DNA from: Bacteroidota bacterium
GTDB taxonomy: Bacteria; Bacteroidota; Bacteroidia; B-17B0; Aurantibacillaceae
Length of the DNA: 64,000 bases
Assembly: GCA_021323535.1 (NCBI GenBank)
Contig: JAJONO010000010.1
Coordinates: 22,704 to 86,703 of the forward strand
Reading direction: 5' to 3'
Both the position numbers and the translations under genes were made by a program. Positions 1 through 7,716 of this stretch are shown here, in pieces; the stretch's first letter is position 1; each line of letters opens with the position of its first letter. A model generated the notes under the pieces. The model was given only the letters and a program-made list of their open reading frames with translations, had not been told where the DNA came from and did no database searches.

Positions 1-1526
1 TGCGGGCTATACCCATTTACCTGGTTCTCGGTGAAAAAACGCGGGTTACTGAGTTTGCCCACGTCGTGGTACATAGCGCCTGTTCTTACCAGTAGGGTAT
101 TTCCCCCAATGTAATAAATAGCTTCCTCGGCAAGATTGGCTACTTGAAGGCTGTGTTGGAAGGTACCAGGCACTTCCTGCGAAAGCTGGCGAAGCAAGGG
201 CTGATTTAGGTCGCACAGTTCAAGAAGTTTAAAATCGGAAATAAAGCCAAAGATTTTTTCTGTGAGATAGATCATTGGGTAAGCCAGTAACACCAGTAAT
301 GAACTCACTCCAAACGGAACATACGCTGTTACCTTCTTTACCAGCTGAGGGGTGCCAAATCCAACCTGGTAACAAAAAAACAACAGAATGTAAATGATAA
401 ACACAACAAGGGCCGCATTGAGGATCTGCTGACGCTTCCTCATTTCGGCAACAGTAAACAAAGTACCTATTCCCGAAATAAGTTGAAGAAGTATAAATTC
501 CAGTTTATCTGCCATAAAAAAACTGCAGATAAGCACCCCAATGAGGTGAGTAAAAAGGGCAGTCCTGCTATCGAAAAAAACCCTTACCAGTATTGGTACC
601 AAAGTAAACGGAAGAGCCATGACCATAAGGCCGTATTTATGGAAAATAAACGCGGAGAACACACTCACAACCACTACAAAAAATAAAAAGAATACCTGTT
701 TGTTTTGTCCGAAGATCTGCTTCCTGAAAAATATGAGGTAAAATAACAGGATCACCATTACAATGAACATCATTCCCCATCTTACTATAAAAGCTAAAAA
801 ATTATTCCCCGAATTAAGGTTTCTCGAATAAAAATAACGGTTAACAAGATAGCGCTTATCGTTGGTGAGAGGTTCGCCTTGTTTCACCAGTACTTCGCCT
901 TGCTTGATAACACTGCGGTAAACCGACATCTGTTCAAACTTAGTACCTACGTACCATTTGGTTTTGTCTTTATCAAGAAAGTGAGTTATAGCGAGATAAT
1001 CCACAGGATTTACTTCTGTTACATTGCCTCCTTTTAATTCGATATAACTTAAAGCCGTATTAATGGTAAAGAAGTTGTAGTAAAGCGATTGCTCAGCGTA
1101 TCCGTTACGGTAAAGCATGAGCGGACGCTTACTTTCATCATCACTTAACTGTTGAACAATTCCTCTTTCATATATACTATCAAAAATCGGAGCGAGAATA
1201 GTAAACGCTTTGTTATTGGATACCCTCAGAGCTTCAAGGGCCCTTAATTTCAATTCTTTTTCGGTTTCATCAATACGCAGAAACAAGGGAGCCTCATTTT
1301 CTATCTGTATTTTTTCTTTGTGTAATTCAGCATCCGTTTTTTTGATGTAAAAATCTTTTTCAACTATCAGATCTGCATAAGGCCAGATAGAGTCAAAGGC
1401 GCCAACATTGTGCCCTTTTACCTGTCTGCCAGGTAAGAGCAGCGCTACAATAAGCGAGCTAATGACAACCAGCAATAATTTAAGTATAAGATTATGCTTG
1501 GCCCTTATGTAAGAAATGAGATTCAC
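1..1526 (-). CDS. 7TM-HD family phosphohydrolase (PgpH-like), C-terminus cut by window edge
   Basis: I translated the minus strand from a GTG at 1526; the frame stays open to base 1 (508 codons). After an N-terminal membrane anchor (ISYIRAKHNLILKLLLVVIS) comes a large extracytoplasmic part with the LYRNGYAEQS/YSRN region typical of 7TMR-HDED domains. A block of several membrane helices follows, and then the start of an HD domain with HSLQVANLAEEA and the metal-binding YHDVGKL motif at the window edge. PgpH-type proteins hydrolyse cyclic di-AMP at the inner membrane, so that is the likely role. The rest of the HD domain lies outside the window. The start is fixed by an in-frame TAA only two codons upstream (1532-1530); an overlapping ATG in another frame meets a stop at once. 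A TACTTTTA box four bases upstream suggests a leaderless GTG-initiated mRNA. Confidence 0.9.
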   Translation of the reverse strand, partial: MNLISYIRAKHNLILKLLLVVISSLIVALLLPGRQVKGHNVGAFDSIWPYADLIVEKDFYIKKTDAELHKEKIQIENEAPLFLRIDETEKELKLRALEALRVSNNKAFTILAPIFDSIYERGIVQQLSDDESKRPLMLYRNGYAEQSLYYNFFTINTALSYIELKGGNVTEVNPVDYLAITHFLDKDKTKWYVGTKFEQMSVYRSVIKQGEVLVKQGEPLTNDKRYLVNRYFYSRNLNSGNNFLAFIVRWGMMFIVMVILLFYLIFFRKQIFGQNKQVFFLFFVVVVSVFSAFIFHKYGLMVMALPFTLVPILVRVFFDSRTALFTHLIGVLICSFFMADKLEFILLQLISGIGTLFTVAEMRKRQQILNAALVVFIIYILLFFCYQVGFGTPQLVKKVTAYVPFGVSSLLVLLAYPMIYLTEKIFGFISDFKLLELCDLNQPLLRQLSQEVPGTFQHSLQVANLAEEAIYYIGGNTLLVRTGAMYHDVGKLSNPRFFTENQVNGYSP

Positions 1527-1530
1527 ATTT

Positions 1531-1538
1531 TAAAAGTA
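1531..1538 (-). promoter_or_regulatory. Candidate -7 element TACTTTTA for the 7TM-HD gene
   Basis: The minus strand reads TACTTTTA, then four bases, then the GTG start at 1526. The spacing equals that between the TACCTTTA box and the 5' end of the RNase P RNA, so transcription would start at or next to the GTG. Confidence 0.5.
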
Positions 1539-1596
1539 AGGCTGAATTTTGCGTGGTTTTCAGTAAGGAAAAAGGGTTTTGAACAATGGGGTTTTG

Positions 1597-1645
1597 ATAG
1601 CGGGTTCTCGCGAAGGGCGCAAAAGTAGCAGAGCCTGCAGAGGTT
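1597..1645. repeat. Intergenic repeat, TTCTCGC...GCAGAG type, copy 1
   Basis: The segment GGTTCTCGCGAAGGGCGCAA continues with AGCAGAGCCTGCAGAGG. It resembles the segment at 46593-46640 (GGTTCTCGCAGAAAGCGCAG). Both lie between genes and have no coding potential. Confidence 0.35.
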
Positions 1646-1720
1646 TGACACCAATTTCAGGAATTAACGTAAATCAGAAACAAGAACAGTGTGGGTTCAC
1701 GTGGAGAAACACCGAAGAAC

Positions 1721-2431
1721 TTATTTATAAATCCCAAACACTACAGGCACCTTATTCAATAAAGGTTTCTGCATTTTTTTCCATTCAGCGATTGTGGCAC
1801 TTTTGAGAAATTGGTTTTTAGAAGTAATATCCATGCCAATAAAGAACCTGGTTTGTGGAGACAGCGTGGCCAGTAATGTTTCAAAAAGCTGTTCGTTGCG
1901 GTAAGGGGTTTCAATGAAGAACTGCGCCTGCGAAACCTTTATGGCCAATTGTTCCAGCTCTTTGATACGTTTCACTTTTTGAGGTTTTTCGATTGGAAGA
2001 TAGCCCACAAACGCGAAATTTTGTCCGTTGAAACCACTGGCCATAATACTAAGAACGATAGAACTCGGTCCGGTTAAAGGAACAACTTCGATTCCCTTTT
2101 TGTGCGCCTCTTTTACCACATCGGCCCCGGGGTCGGCTATACCTGGACATCCAGCATCGCTCATCAACCCAACATTTTCACCAAGAAGCAAAGGTTGAAG
2201 TAAATCCGGCATCTGCCCTGGTTTAGAGTGTTCGTTAAGCAAAAGTATTTCAGCGTTAGCTATAACAGGATAGTTGCAGAGTTTAAGGAATCGGCGCGCT
2301 GTTTTAGCGTCTTCGGCAATGAAGAACTTCAGACTATTTACAATTCCGGAATTAAAAGCAGGAATATGCTCCAACCCACTCTCTTCGGAGACAGGAACAG
2401 GCAACAGATACAATTTTCCGGGCTTATTCAC
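1721..2431 (-). CDS. SAM-dependent methyltransferase, tetrapyrrole methylase / RsmI-like family
   Basis: The 236-residue protein matches the short Bacteroidota branch of the RsmI/YraL group. Its N-terminus is GKLYLLPVPVSEE. The glycine-rich LMSDAGCPGIADPGADVV segment (about residues 90-107) and the VVPLTGPSSIVLSIMASGF segment are the SAM-binding hallmarks of the tetrapyrrole methylase fold. RsmI itself 2'-O-methylates C1402 of 16S rRNA; the exact substrate of this branch is not evident from sequence. The start is a GTG. The divergent glycosyltransferase gene begins about 70 bp away, so both promoters share that gap. A box with one mismatch (TAATATTA) sits four bases before the GTG. Confidence 0.85.
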   Translation of the reverse strand: MNKPGKLYLLPVPVSEESGLEHIPAFNSGIVNSLKFFIAEDAKTARRFLKLCNYPVIANAEILLLNEHSKPGQMPDLLQPLLLGENVGLMSDAGCPGIADPGADVVKEAHKKGIEVVPLTGPSSIVLSIMASGFNGQNFAFVGYLPIEKPQKVKRIKELEQLAIKVSQAQFFIETPYRNEQLFETLLATLSPQTRFFIGMDITSKNQFLKSATIAEWKKMQKPLLNKVPVVFGIYK

Positions 2432-2498
2432 GGTGTAATATTAATTAATTTTTTGCTGAAAGGCATTTTTTTGCTTACAAATACCGAGCTTTGAAGTT

Positions 2499-3467
2499 CT
2501 GATCCAATACACCAACATACTTGTTATTCAAACAGCGTTTATCGGCGACTCCATTCTTGCCTCCAGTCTCGTTGAAAAACTGCACGCTTATTTTCCGGAA
2601 GCTCAGATCAGCATTCTTGTCAGAAAAGGAAATGAATCGGTTTACGACAATCATCCTTTTTTAAAAGAAGTTCTGGTGTGGAACAAAAAAGAAAACAAAA
2701 ATAAAAATCTGTTTAATATCTGGCGACAGATCCGTAAAAACAAATATGATTGCGTTGTAAATTGTCACCGTTTCGCCAGCTCGGGTTTTCTTACCGGCTT
2801 CTCGGGAGCAAGACACAAAGCGGGTTACAAACAAACACCGTTCGCTTATTTGTTTGATACAACAGTAAAACACATTATTGGAAACGGAAAACACGAAACC
2901 GAAAGGTACAACCAACTGATTGAAGATTTTACAGACGATAAAGTCTTCAAACCGAAACTCTATCCGTCTATAAACGATTTTGCACAAATTGAGCAGTATA
3001 AAATTGCGAAGTATGTTTGCATGGCTCCGGCCTCTGTATGGTTCACAAAACAGTTACTTCCCGAAAAATGGGCGGAACTTTGCGACAAGACTGATCCTTC
3101 AACAACTATCTATCTTTTAGGGGCGCCTGGCGATACAAGGCTTTGCGAAAAAATAAAATCGGCCAGTAAACATCCAAACATTCATATCCTGGCAGGAAAA
3201 CTTTCTCTTTTACAATCCTGCGCTTTAATGAAGGATGCAATCATGAATTATGTGAACGATAGTGCGCCACTTCATCTTGCTTCTTCTGTAAATGCCAATG
3301 TTACTGCTTTCTTTTGCTCAACCGTTCCAGCCTTTGGATTCGGACCATTAAGCGACAATTCAAAAGTAATTGAAGTAAAAGGACTCAATTGCAAGCCCTG
3401 CGGATTACATGGCTATAGGGCTTGTCCGCTCGGGCATTTTAATTGCGCAAAATTGATTGAAGTCTGA
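2499..3467 (+). CDS. Glycosyltransferase family 9 (heptosyltransferase-like), non-canonical start
   Basis: This is an ADP-heptose:LPS heptosyltransferase-type GT9 enzyme, acting in lipopolysaccharide or other surface glycan assembly at the cytoplasmic membrane. The N-terminal Rossmann segment ILVIQTAFIGDSILASSLVE, the mid-segment APASVWFTKQLLPEKWAELC and the C-terminal NDSAPLHLASSVNANVTAFFCSTVPAFGFGPL block are all family hallmarks. The first ATG/GTG/TTG in frame is a GTG at 2676, which would delete the whole first beta-alpha unit. The frame is open back to a TGA at 2457-2459. I place the start at CTG 2499 (ATC 2502 is equally possible), giving about 322 residues, a normal family length. The gene ends at a strong bidirectional terminator facing kmo. 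Confidence 0.82.
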   Translation: MIQYTNILVIQTAFIGDSILASSLVEKLHAYFPEAQISILVRKGNESVYDNHPFLKEVLVWNKKENKNKNLFNIWRQIRKNKYDCVVNCHRFASSGFLTGFSGARHKAGYKQTPFAYLFDTTVKHIIGNGKHETERYNQLIEDFTDDKVFKPKLYPSINDFAQIEQYKIAKYVCMAPASVWFTKQLLPEKWAELCDKTDPSTTIYLLGAPGDTRLCEKIKSASKHPNIHILAGKLSLLQSCALMKDAIMNYVNDSAPLHLASSVNANVTAFFCSTVPAFGFGPLSDNSKVIEVKGLNCKPCGLHGYRACPLGHFNCAKLIEV

Positions 3468-3487
3468 ATTTCTCTTTCATTAAATAG

Positions 3488-3524
3488 AAAATAGAGGGAT
3501 CGCAAATTGCGATCCCTCTATTTT
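3488..3524. terminator. Bidirectional intrinsic terminator between GT9 and kmo
   Basis: An 18-bp perfect inverted repeat (arms 3488-3505 and 3507-3524) has a GC-rich core (GAGGGATCGC) flanked by A and T runs on both sides. It lies between two convergent genes and overlaps the kmo stop codon by two bases. Confidence 0.93.
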
Positions 3525-4872
3525 AATTTTTTAAATACGAAAGCATCTTTTCCTCTACTTCGCTGCTATCCCACTTCTTGTCAATATCAGGCATGGCCAT
3601 GATCTTGTCCATGATTGCCTGTTGATGTTTTCCTTCTTTAAGCGCGTAACTGTAACGGATGTGCGGACTGTACGTCACCATACTATAAAGCGGGATCCAT
3701 TTATCAGGATGTTTTTCTGAGAATTTTGCTTCGATCTTTTTCTGCAATAAAAATTTAGGGTCGCCGGTTTTATCACGCATTTCAATGAAGTTTCCAACAG
3801 CTAAATCGGCAATTGCGTCTCCGTCTGGTTTACGCAGGTCCTGGTATTCAGGCATAATTTTATTCCAGTCTTCTTTGTGTTTATCAATAAGCTGGTTCAA
3901 TACCACGCAATCTTCAAAACCACAGTTCATTCCTTGTCCGTAAAACGGAACAATAGCGTGCGCAGCATCTCCAATCAATGCAATTTTGTTATCAAAGGTC
4001 CACGGCCAGCATTTCACAGTTACCAGTGAAGAAGTAGGATTGTGAAAAAAATCTTCGAGGTAAGTTGGCATTAACGGGACAGCATCCGGGAATTCTTCCT
4101 CAAAAAATTTCTTAACGTCTTCTTTTGTTTTGAGTTTGCTGAACGATTTTTCGCCCTCAAATGGTAAGAATAAAGTACAGGTAAAATTTCCTTCAAGGTT
4201 TGGAAGCGCTATCATCATAAAACTTCCACGAGGCCAGATATGAAGCGCGTTTTTTTCCATACGGAAAGAATTATTTTCTCCTTCTGGAATATTCAATTCT
4301 TTATAACCACATTCGATATAATGTTGATTGTATTCAAAACGATCGGTTGAAAGCTGCATGCTTAAACGCGACGCGGCAAAAGCACCATCAGATCCGAAGA
4401 TCAGATCGGAAGTTACCGATTCAGTTTTATGGGTGTTGTTATCTTCAAAAGAAACTTCTCCTGTGTTGCGGTTCACATTGCTGCAACGTTTATCGAAATG
4501 AATCTTCACGTTTGCCTGTTGTTCTGCCAGGTCCATCAAACGCATGTTTATCTCGGCTCTCGACACCGAATAAATAGCCTGCTGATCTTTTCCGTAGGGC
4601 TGATACGCGGTTGAACTGTCTTTGTGATGGATGAAGCGACCATACATCGGAATAGCTATCTTTTTGATCTCATCAGCGATGCCAACTCCTTCAAGGCCCT
4701 TCCAGCCTCGATCGCTGAGCGCAAGGTTGATCGAACGTCCTGCGCTCATGGTAATTTTGCGCATATCCGCGCGACGTTCGTAAATATTGATTTTATATCC
4801 GCGTTTGGCCAGGTAAATGGAAAGTAACGATCCTACTAATCCGGCGCCTACAATGGTGACTTGTTTACTCAT
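3523..4872 (-). CDS. kmo: Kynurenine 3-monooxygenase
   Basis: This FAD-dependent aromatic hydroxylase converts kynurenine to 3-hydroxykynurenine with NADPH and oxygen, in tryptophan catabolism or de novo NAD synthesis. The 449-residue protein has the dinucleotide-binding VGAGLVGSLLSIYLAKRG at residues 7-24. It also has the KMO-typical GRSINLALSDRGWKGLEGVG block and the second FAD motif LIGDAAHAIVPFYGQGMNCGFED near residue 310. A hydrophobic C-terminal anchor as in eukaryotic KMO is absent, so the enzyme is probably soluble. No kynureninase or tryptophan dioxygenase gene lies nearby. A promoter box at 4883-4890 suggests it is transcribed separately from the upstream same-strand gene. Confidence 0.95.
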   Translation of the reverse strand: MSKQVTIVGAGLVGSLLSIYLAKRGYKINIYERRADMRKITMSAGRSINLALSDRGWKGLEGVGIADEIKKIAIPMYGRFIHHKDSSTAYQPYGKDQQAIYSVSRAEINMRLMDLAEQQANVKIHFDKRCSNVNRNTGEVSFEDNNTHKTESVTSDLIFGSDGAFAASRLSMQLSTDRFEYNQHYIECGYKELNIPEGENNSFRMEKNALHIWPRGSFMMIALPNLEGNFTCTLFLPFEGEKSFSKLKTKEDVKKFFEEEFPDAVPLMPTYLEDFFHNPTSSLVTVKCWPWTFDNKIALIGDAAHAIVPFYGQGMNCGFEDCVVLNQLIDKHKEDWNKIMPEYQDLRKPDGDAIADLAVGNFIEMRDKTGDPKFLLQKKIEAKFSEKHPDKWIPLYSMVTYSPHIRYSYALKEGKHQQAIMDKIMAMPDIDKKWDSSEVEEKMLSYLKN

Positions 4873-4882
4873 AAATAAAGTT

Positions 4883-4890
4883 CAAAGTTA
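4883..4890 (-). promoter_or_regulatory. Candidate -7 element TAACTTTG for kmo
   Basis: TAACTTTG on the minus strand ends 10 nt before the kmo ATG, which predicts a leader of about 6 nt. No clear -33 TTTG is visible. Confidence 0.45.
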
Positions 4891-4894
4891 TTTA

Positions 4895-5506
4895 TTATTT
4901 TTTCTTTTTAATGATTGAAATTTTTGCTTTGTCCAACAATTTACTCACTGCTTTCTCTACCCGCGCCACTCGTGTTTCTTCTTTTTTAGCATCCTCAATA
5001 TAGCGAATGTATTCCCTACGGTGAGAATAAGGCAGGCTTTCGAAATAGGTTAAAACTCCCGCTTTTTTAAATCCTTTTTTAATATACGGCGGAACAACAA
5101 TTTCCTTGTTACTCGTACGAACGGCTTTAATCCCTCTCCTGTTAAGATCAATGGCCTCCATGATGTATTCGAGAATAATTTCATCATTTATATCTTTTTC
5201 ACTAGTAAAGCGAAGTGTGCGTATGTTCAGGTTATCTGGATCGCCGACAAAGAGTTTTCTTTTGTCTTTCATTTGAGTGCCTTTAAAGAAAACAAGATTG
5301 ACGTGTTTTTTTGTAGGCATAAATCCGCACACCATTCCCTCGAGATTATAATTTGGCGCCCATTTCCAGTCCTCTATCATTTTAGTATCGCTACCAAGAG
5401 CCAGTGCACGCAGTCGGATACATATTTTCCGGCTCCAGTCAGGAAGCGAGTAAATAAGGTCATCGATTCGTTGTGTGGCGTCGGCTCTGTGTTTAGGTGC
5501 TGCCAT
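4895..5506 (-). CDS. DUF1801 / YdeI-like protein
   Basis: The 203-residue protein starts at MAAPKHRADATQRIDDLIYSL. The N-terminal half has the DUF1801 pattern (IRLRALALGSDTKMIEDWKWAPNYNLEGMVCGFMPTKKHVNLVFFKG). The C-terminal half has the YdeI/OmpD-associated pattern, with IVVPPYIKKGFKKAG followed by FESLPYSHRREYIRYIEDAKKEETRVARVEKAV. Biochemical function is unknown for the family; YdeI-like proteins have been linked to stress and envelope phenotypes. An alternative start 48 bases upstream adds a Cys-rich stretch unlike the family, so I chose the ATG at 5506. It is divergent from tilS with only 16 bp between starts. Confidence 0.85.
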   Translation of the reverse strand: MAAPKHRADATQRIDDLIYSLPDWSRKICIRLRALALGSDTKMIEDWKWAPNYNLEGMVCGFMPTKKHVNLVFFKGTQMKDKRKLFVGDPDNLNIRTLRFTSEKDINDEIILEYIMEAIDLNRRGIKAVRTSNKEIVVPPYIKKGFKKAGVLTYFESLPYSHRREYIRYIEDAKKEETRVARVEKAVSKLLDKAKISIIKKKK

Positions 5507-5511
5507 TTTAT

Positions 5512-5519
5512 TACATTTG
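5512..5519 (+). promoter_or_regulatory. Candidate -7 element TACATTTG for tilS
   Basis: TACATTTG ends three bases before the GTG start of tilS, and a TGTG lies 20 nt upstream at 5488-5491. This implies a leaderless mRNA. Confidence 0.55.
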
Positions 5520-5522
5520 TAT

Positions 5523-6827
5523 GTGCAAAAGCAATTCCAGTCAAACATAATCAAAAATCAACTTTTTAACAAGAACAGTAAACTGCTTCTTGCCATCAGC
5601 GGAGGGGTTGATTCTGTTGTACTCGCGCATTTACTCAAAGAAGGAAATTACGAATTTAGTCTTGCTCACTGCAATTACAAACTAAGAGGGAAAGAGAGCG
5701 ATGGCGATGAACAGTTTTGCAGGAAACTCGCTAAAGAACTTGGCGTGAGCATTTTTGTAAAAGTGTTTGATCTCAAAAAGAAGAAAGGAAAAATCAATAT
5801 TCAATCCGAAGCGCGCGAACTGAGGTACAGCTGGTTCAATGAACTGATTAACCAACACGAACTGGATTGTGTTTTAACTGCGCATCACGCCAACGATCAT
5901 GTAGAAACGGTTCTCATCAATCTTCTGCGCGGTACAGGTAGCAAGGGAATGAAAGGCATAAGGGCCAGGAACGGAAAACGGGTTCGTCCGCTTTTAGTAT
6001 TCACAAAAAAAGAAATTGAAGCTTACGCCAGGAAAAATAAACTGGACCACAGGCTCGATAAAAGTAATCTTGAAGCAAAATACGAACGTAATTTTTTAAG
6101 ACTAAAAGTTGTTCCTTTACTGAAGGAATTAAATCCTTCTCTGGAAAAAACATTCATTGAAAACAGTTTCAGAATGGGCCAGGAATATGGTATGGCGGGC
6201 GATTACCTTAAATCGCGTTATAAAGAACTTGTGACAGAAGGAAAAGATTTTGTGAATATCAGTAAGACAAAACTCAAGAAAGAAAAATACATTGAAAGTG
6301 TGCTGCATTTTTTGCTCGATGATTACGGCTTTAATGAAACACAGAATAAAAATATCATCGACAATATTATGAACGATGGTGAAAGCGGGAAACTGTTTCA
6401 TTCGCCGACACATAAACTGACCATTGGAAGAAGTGAGTTGGTGATTGTTCCTAACAACGGAAAAAAATTGTCTGAAACAATTGTAAGGTCATTATCCGAG
6501 TTAAAAAAACATTTCAGTGTTTCTGAAGAAAAAAAATTCACACTTCCTTCGCAGAACGAATTATTTATTTATGGTGAACAACTCCGCTTTCCTTTAACCA
6601 TAAGGACTTATAGGGCGGGCGACAAGTTCAGGCCCTTTGGCATGAAAGGTTTTAAACTACTCAGCGATTTTTTAAAGAGTGAAAAACAAAATGCTTTTGA
6701 GAAAGAGAATTGCAGGATCCTTGTGAATGGAAATGGTGATATCATTTGGGTAATGGGACTTAGAAGCGATGAACGTTACCGTGTTGATCCGGATAAAAAA
6801 AATTATCTTAAACTTTCGATTGAATAA
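5523..6827 (+). CDS. tilS: tRNA(Ile)-lysidine synthetase
   Basis: TilS ligates lysine to C34 of the tRNA(Ile) CAU anticodon using ATP, so that the tRNA reads AUA. The PP-loop SGGVDS is at residues 26-31, and the family segments AHCNYKLRG, TAHHANDHVETVLINLLRGTGSKGMKGI and NFLRLKVVPLL follow. The C-terminal TilS domain shows DKFRPFGMKGFKLLSDFLKS. I chose the GTG at 5523 because the 16 upstream codons in this frame overlap the divergent gene's start and do not resemble the family; no ATG occurs before the PP-loop. The length of 434 residues is normal. It overlaps or abuts the next gene, which may be co-transcribed. Confidence 0.95.
   Translation: MQKQFQSNIIKNQLFNKNSKLLLAISGGVDSVVLAHLLKEGNYEFSLAHCNYKLRGKESDGDEQFCRKLAKELGVSIFVKVFDLKKKKGKINIQSEARELRYSWFNELINQHELDCVLTAHHANDHVETVLINLLRGTGSKGMKGIRARNGKRVRPLLVFTKKEIEAYARKNKLDHRLDKSNLEAKYERNFLRLKVVPLLKELNPSLEKTFIENSFRMGQEYGMAGDYLKSRYKELVTEGKDFVNISKTKLKKEKYIESVLHFLLDDYGFNETQNKNIIDNIMNDGESGKLFHSPTHKLTIGRSELVIVPNNGKKLSETIVRSLSELKKHFSVSEEKKFTLPSQNELFIYGEQLRFPLTIRTYRAGDKFRPFGMKGFKLLSDFLKSEKQNAFEKENCRILVNGNGDIIWVMGLRSDERYRVDPDKKNYLKLSIE
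5542..5549 (-). promoter_or_regulatory. Candidate -7 element TATGTTTG for the DUF1801 gene
   Basis: The minus strand carries TATGTTTG with a CTTG 20 nt upstream (5570-5573), close to the Bacteroidota TTTG-N19-21-TAnnTTTG consensus. It lies inside the tilS coding region and predicts a leader of about 30 nt. Confidence 0.5.
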
Positions 6828-7368
6828 ACAGGAAATCATATACGAAGAAAAACAATATATGGGTCACAATCGCTTAAGCATTGTGATACGATCCATGCTG
6901 GCCATTTTTTGTTTTCTTGCCTACTATTGGAGCCAGAACCCGAAGCCTGTACAGGTTTCGTTTCTTCGCATTGGCTCGTATCCTATAGGCGATCCCAATG
7001 AATCGGGAACTGTTTTCTTTATTCTTGGATTGAGCATACTCGCTTTTTCGGCAGGACTAACTTATGTTTTACACATCAATACAAAAGTGATCAGCGGCGC
7101 TTTGATTTTAGATGGATTCTGGACAGCAAGAAAAGTAAAGATCGACCTTCATAATATTGTCAACCTAAGGAAAAGCCGGTACAAAAAGAACATATTCAGG
7201 AGGGCCGTTTATAACCTGCATAACAAGGGAATTATTAGGTTTTACACTAGTGGAGAAGACTTTATTGAGCTCACGGACAAAACCGGATTAATTTATCGCA
7301 TTGGAAGTCAGAAGATTGAAGAGCTATTTAACACTTTACAAAATCAAATGAGGGTTTCCAATAGTTAA
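6823..7368 (+). CDS. Conserved membrane protein with PH-like cytoplasmic domain
   Basis: I do not recognise a named family. The frame encodes NKQEIIYEEKQYMGHN, then two membrane segments (IVIRSMLAIFCFLAYYW and VFFILGLSILAFSAGLTYVL). A soluble domain of about 110 residues follows (KVISGALILDGFWTARKVKIDLHNIVNLRKSRYKK...FIELTDKTGLIYRIGS), which looks like a bacterial PH-type beta domain. The start is uncertain: a TTG at 6823 overlaps the tilS stop (TTGAATAA, translational coupling) and keeps the YEEKQ segment common before the first helix in PH-like membrane proteins. The ATG at 6859 is the alternative. Confidence 0.72.
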   Translation, partial: NKQEIIYEEKQYMGHNRLSIVIRSMLAIFCFLAYYWSQNPKPVQVSFLRIGSYPIGDPNESGTVFFILGLSILAFSAGLTYVLHINTKVISGALILDGFWTARKVKIDLHNIVNLRKSRYKKNIFRRAVYNLHNKGIIRFYTSGEDFIELTDKTGLIYRIGSQKIEELFNTLQNQMRVSNS

Positions 7369-7399
7369 TACCTTTTTGCAACCTTTTTTGCAACCCTTC

Positions 7400-7425
7400 G
7401 TTTTATTAGTATAAACTAACAAAAC
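7400..7425 (+). promoter_or_regulatory. Inverted repeat abutting a start codon
   Basis: The arms 7400-7410 (GTTTTATTAGT) and 7415-7425 (ACTAACAAAAC) pair at 10 of 11 positions around ATAA. The right arm ends on the base before the ATG at 7426. It could be an operator or a leader hairpin that controls translation, or the terminator of the upstream gene, though it lacks a T-run. Confidence 0.4.
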
Positions 7426-7716
7426 ATGGTGGCAACAAGTACTTTCGAATTAATTGAGAAAGAAAAGATCGAAAATCTGAAATTCCCCTCAAAAGAAGTG
7501 TTGAACGACAACGAAAAGATCAGGGAACGAAAGGGTGATCTTGACAGAGCGCTGGCACTCGGAAATCTTGAACACACAAAAATCAAGATTTTTTTTGAGG
7601 ATGAACACTCAAGAAAAGTGGTTGAAACAACAGTTTGGGGGGTAACGGATAAAAGGGTTATTCTTAAACAGGGTGTTGTGATCCCTATTCACAGGGTACA
7701 TTCTATTAAGATCTAA
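7426..7716 (+). CDS. Small conserved protein of unknown function (96 aa)
   Basis: This is a soluble, charged 96-residue protein without signal peptide or membrane segment. The N-terminal half is acidic/basic helical (FELIEKEKIENLKFPSKEVLNDNEKIRERKG). The C-terminal half looks like a small beta-barrel (TKIKIFFEDEHSRKVVETTVWGVTDKRVILKQGVVIPIHRVHSIKI), with GVVIPIHRVHSIKI reminiscent of SH3-like or Sm-like strands. I cannot assign a function. Codon use and composition match the neighbours. It ends overlapping the convergent cdsA stop by 4 bases. Confidence 0.78.
   Translation: MVATSTFELIEKEKIENLKFPSKEVLNDNEKIRERKGDLDRALALGNLEHTKIKIFFEDEHSRKVVETTVWGVTDKRVILKQGVVIPIHRVHSIKI

Noticed and set aside
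1579..1806. 75-codon plus-strand frame near 1.6-1.8 kb
   Set aside because: It runs across an intergenic repeat and antisense to the methyltransferase C-terminus; no protein-like composition.
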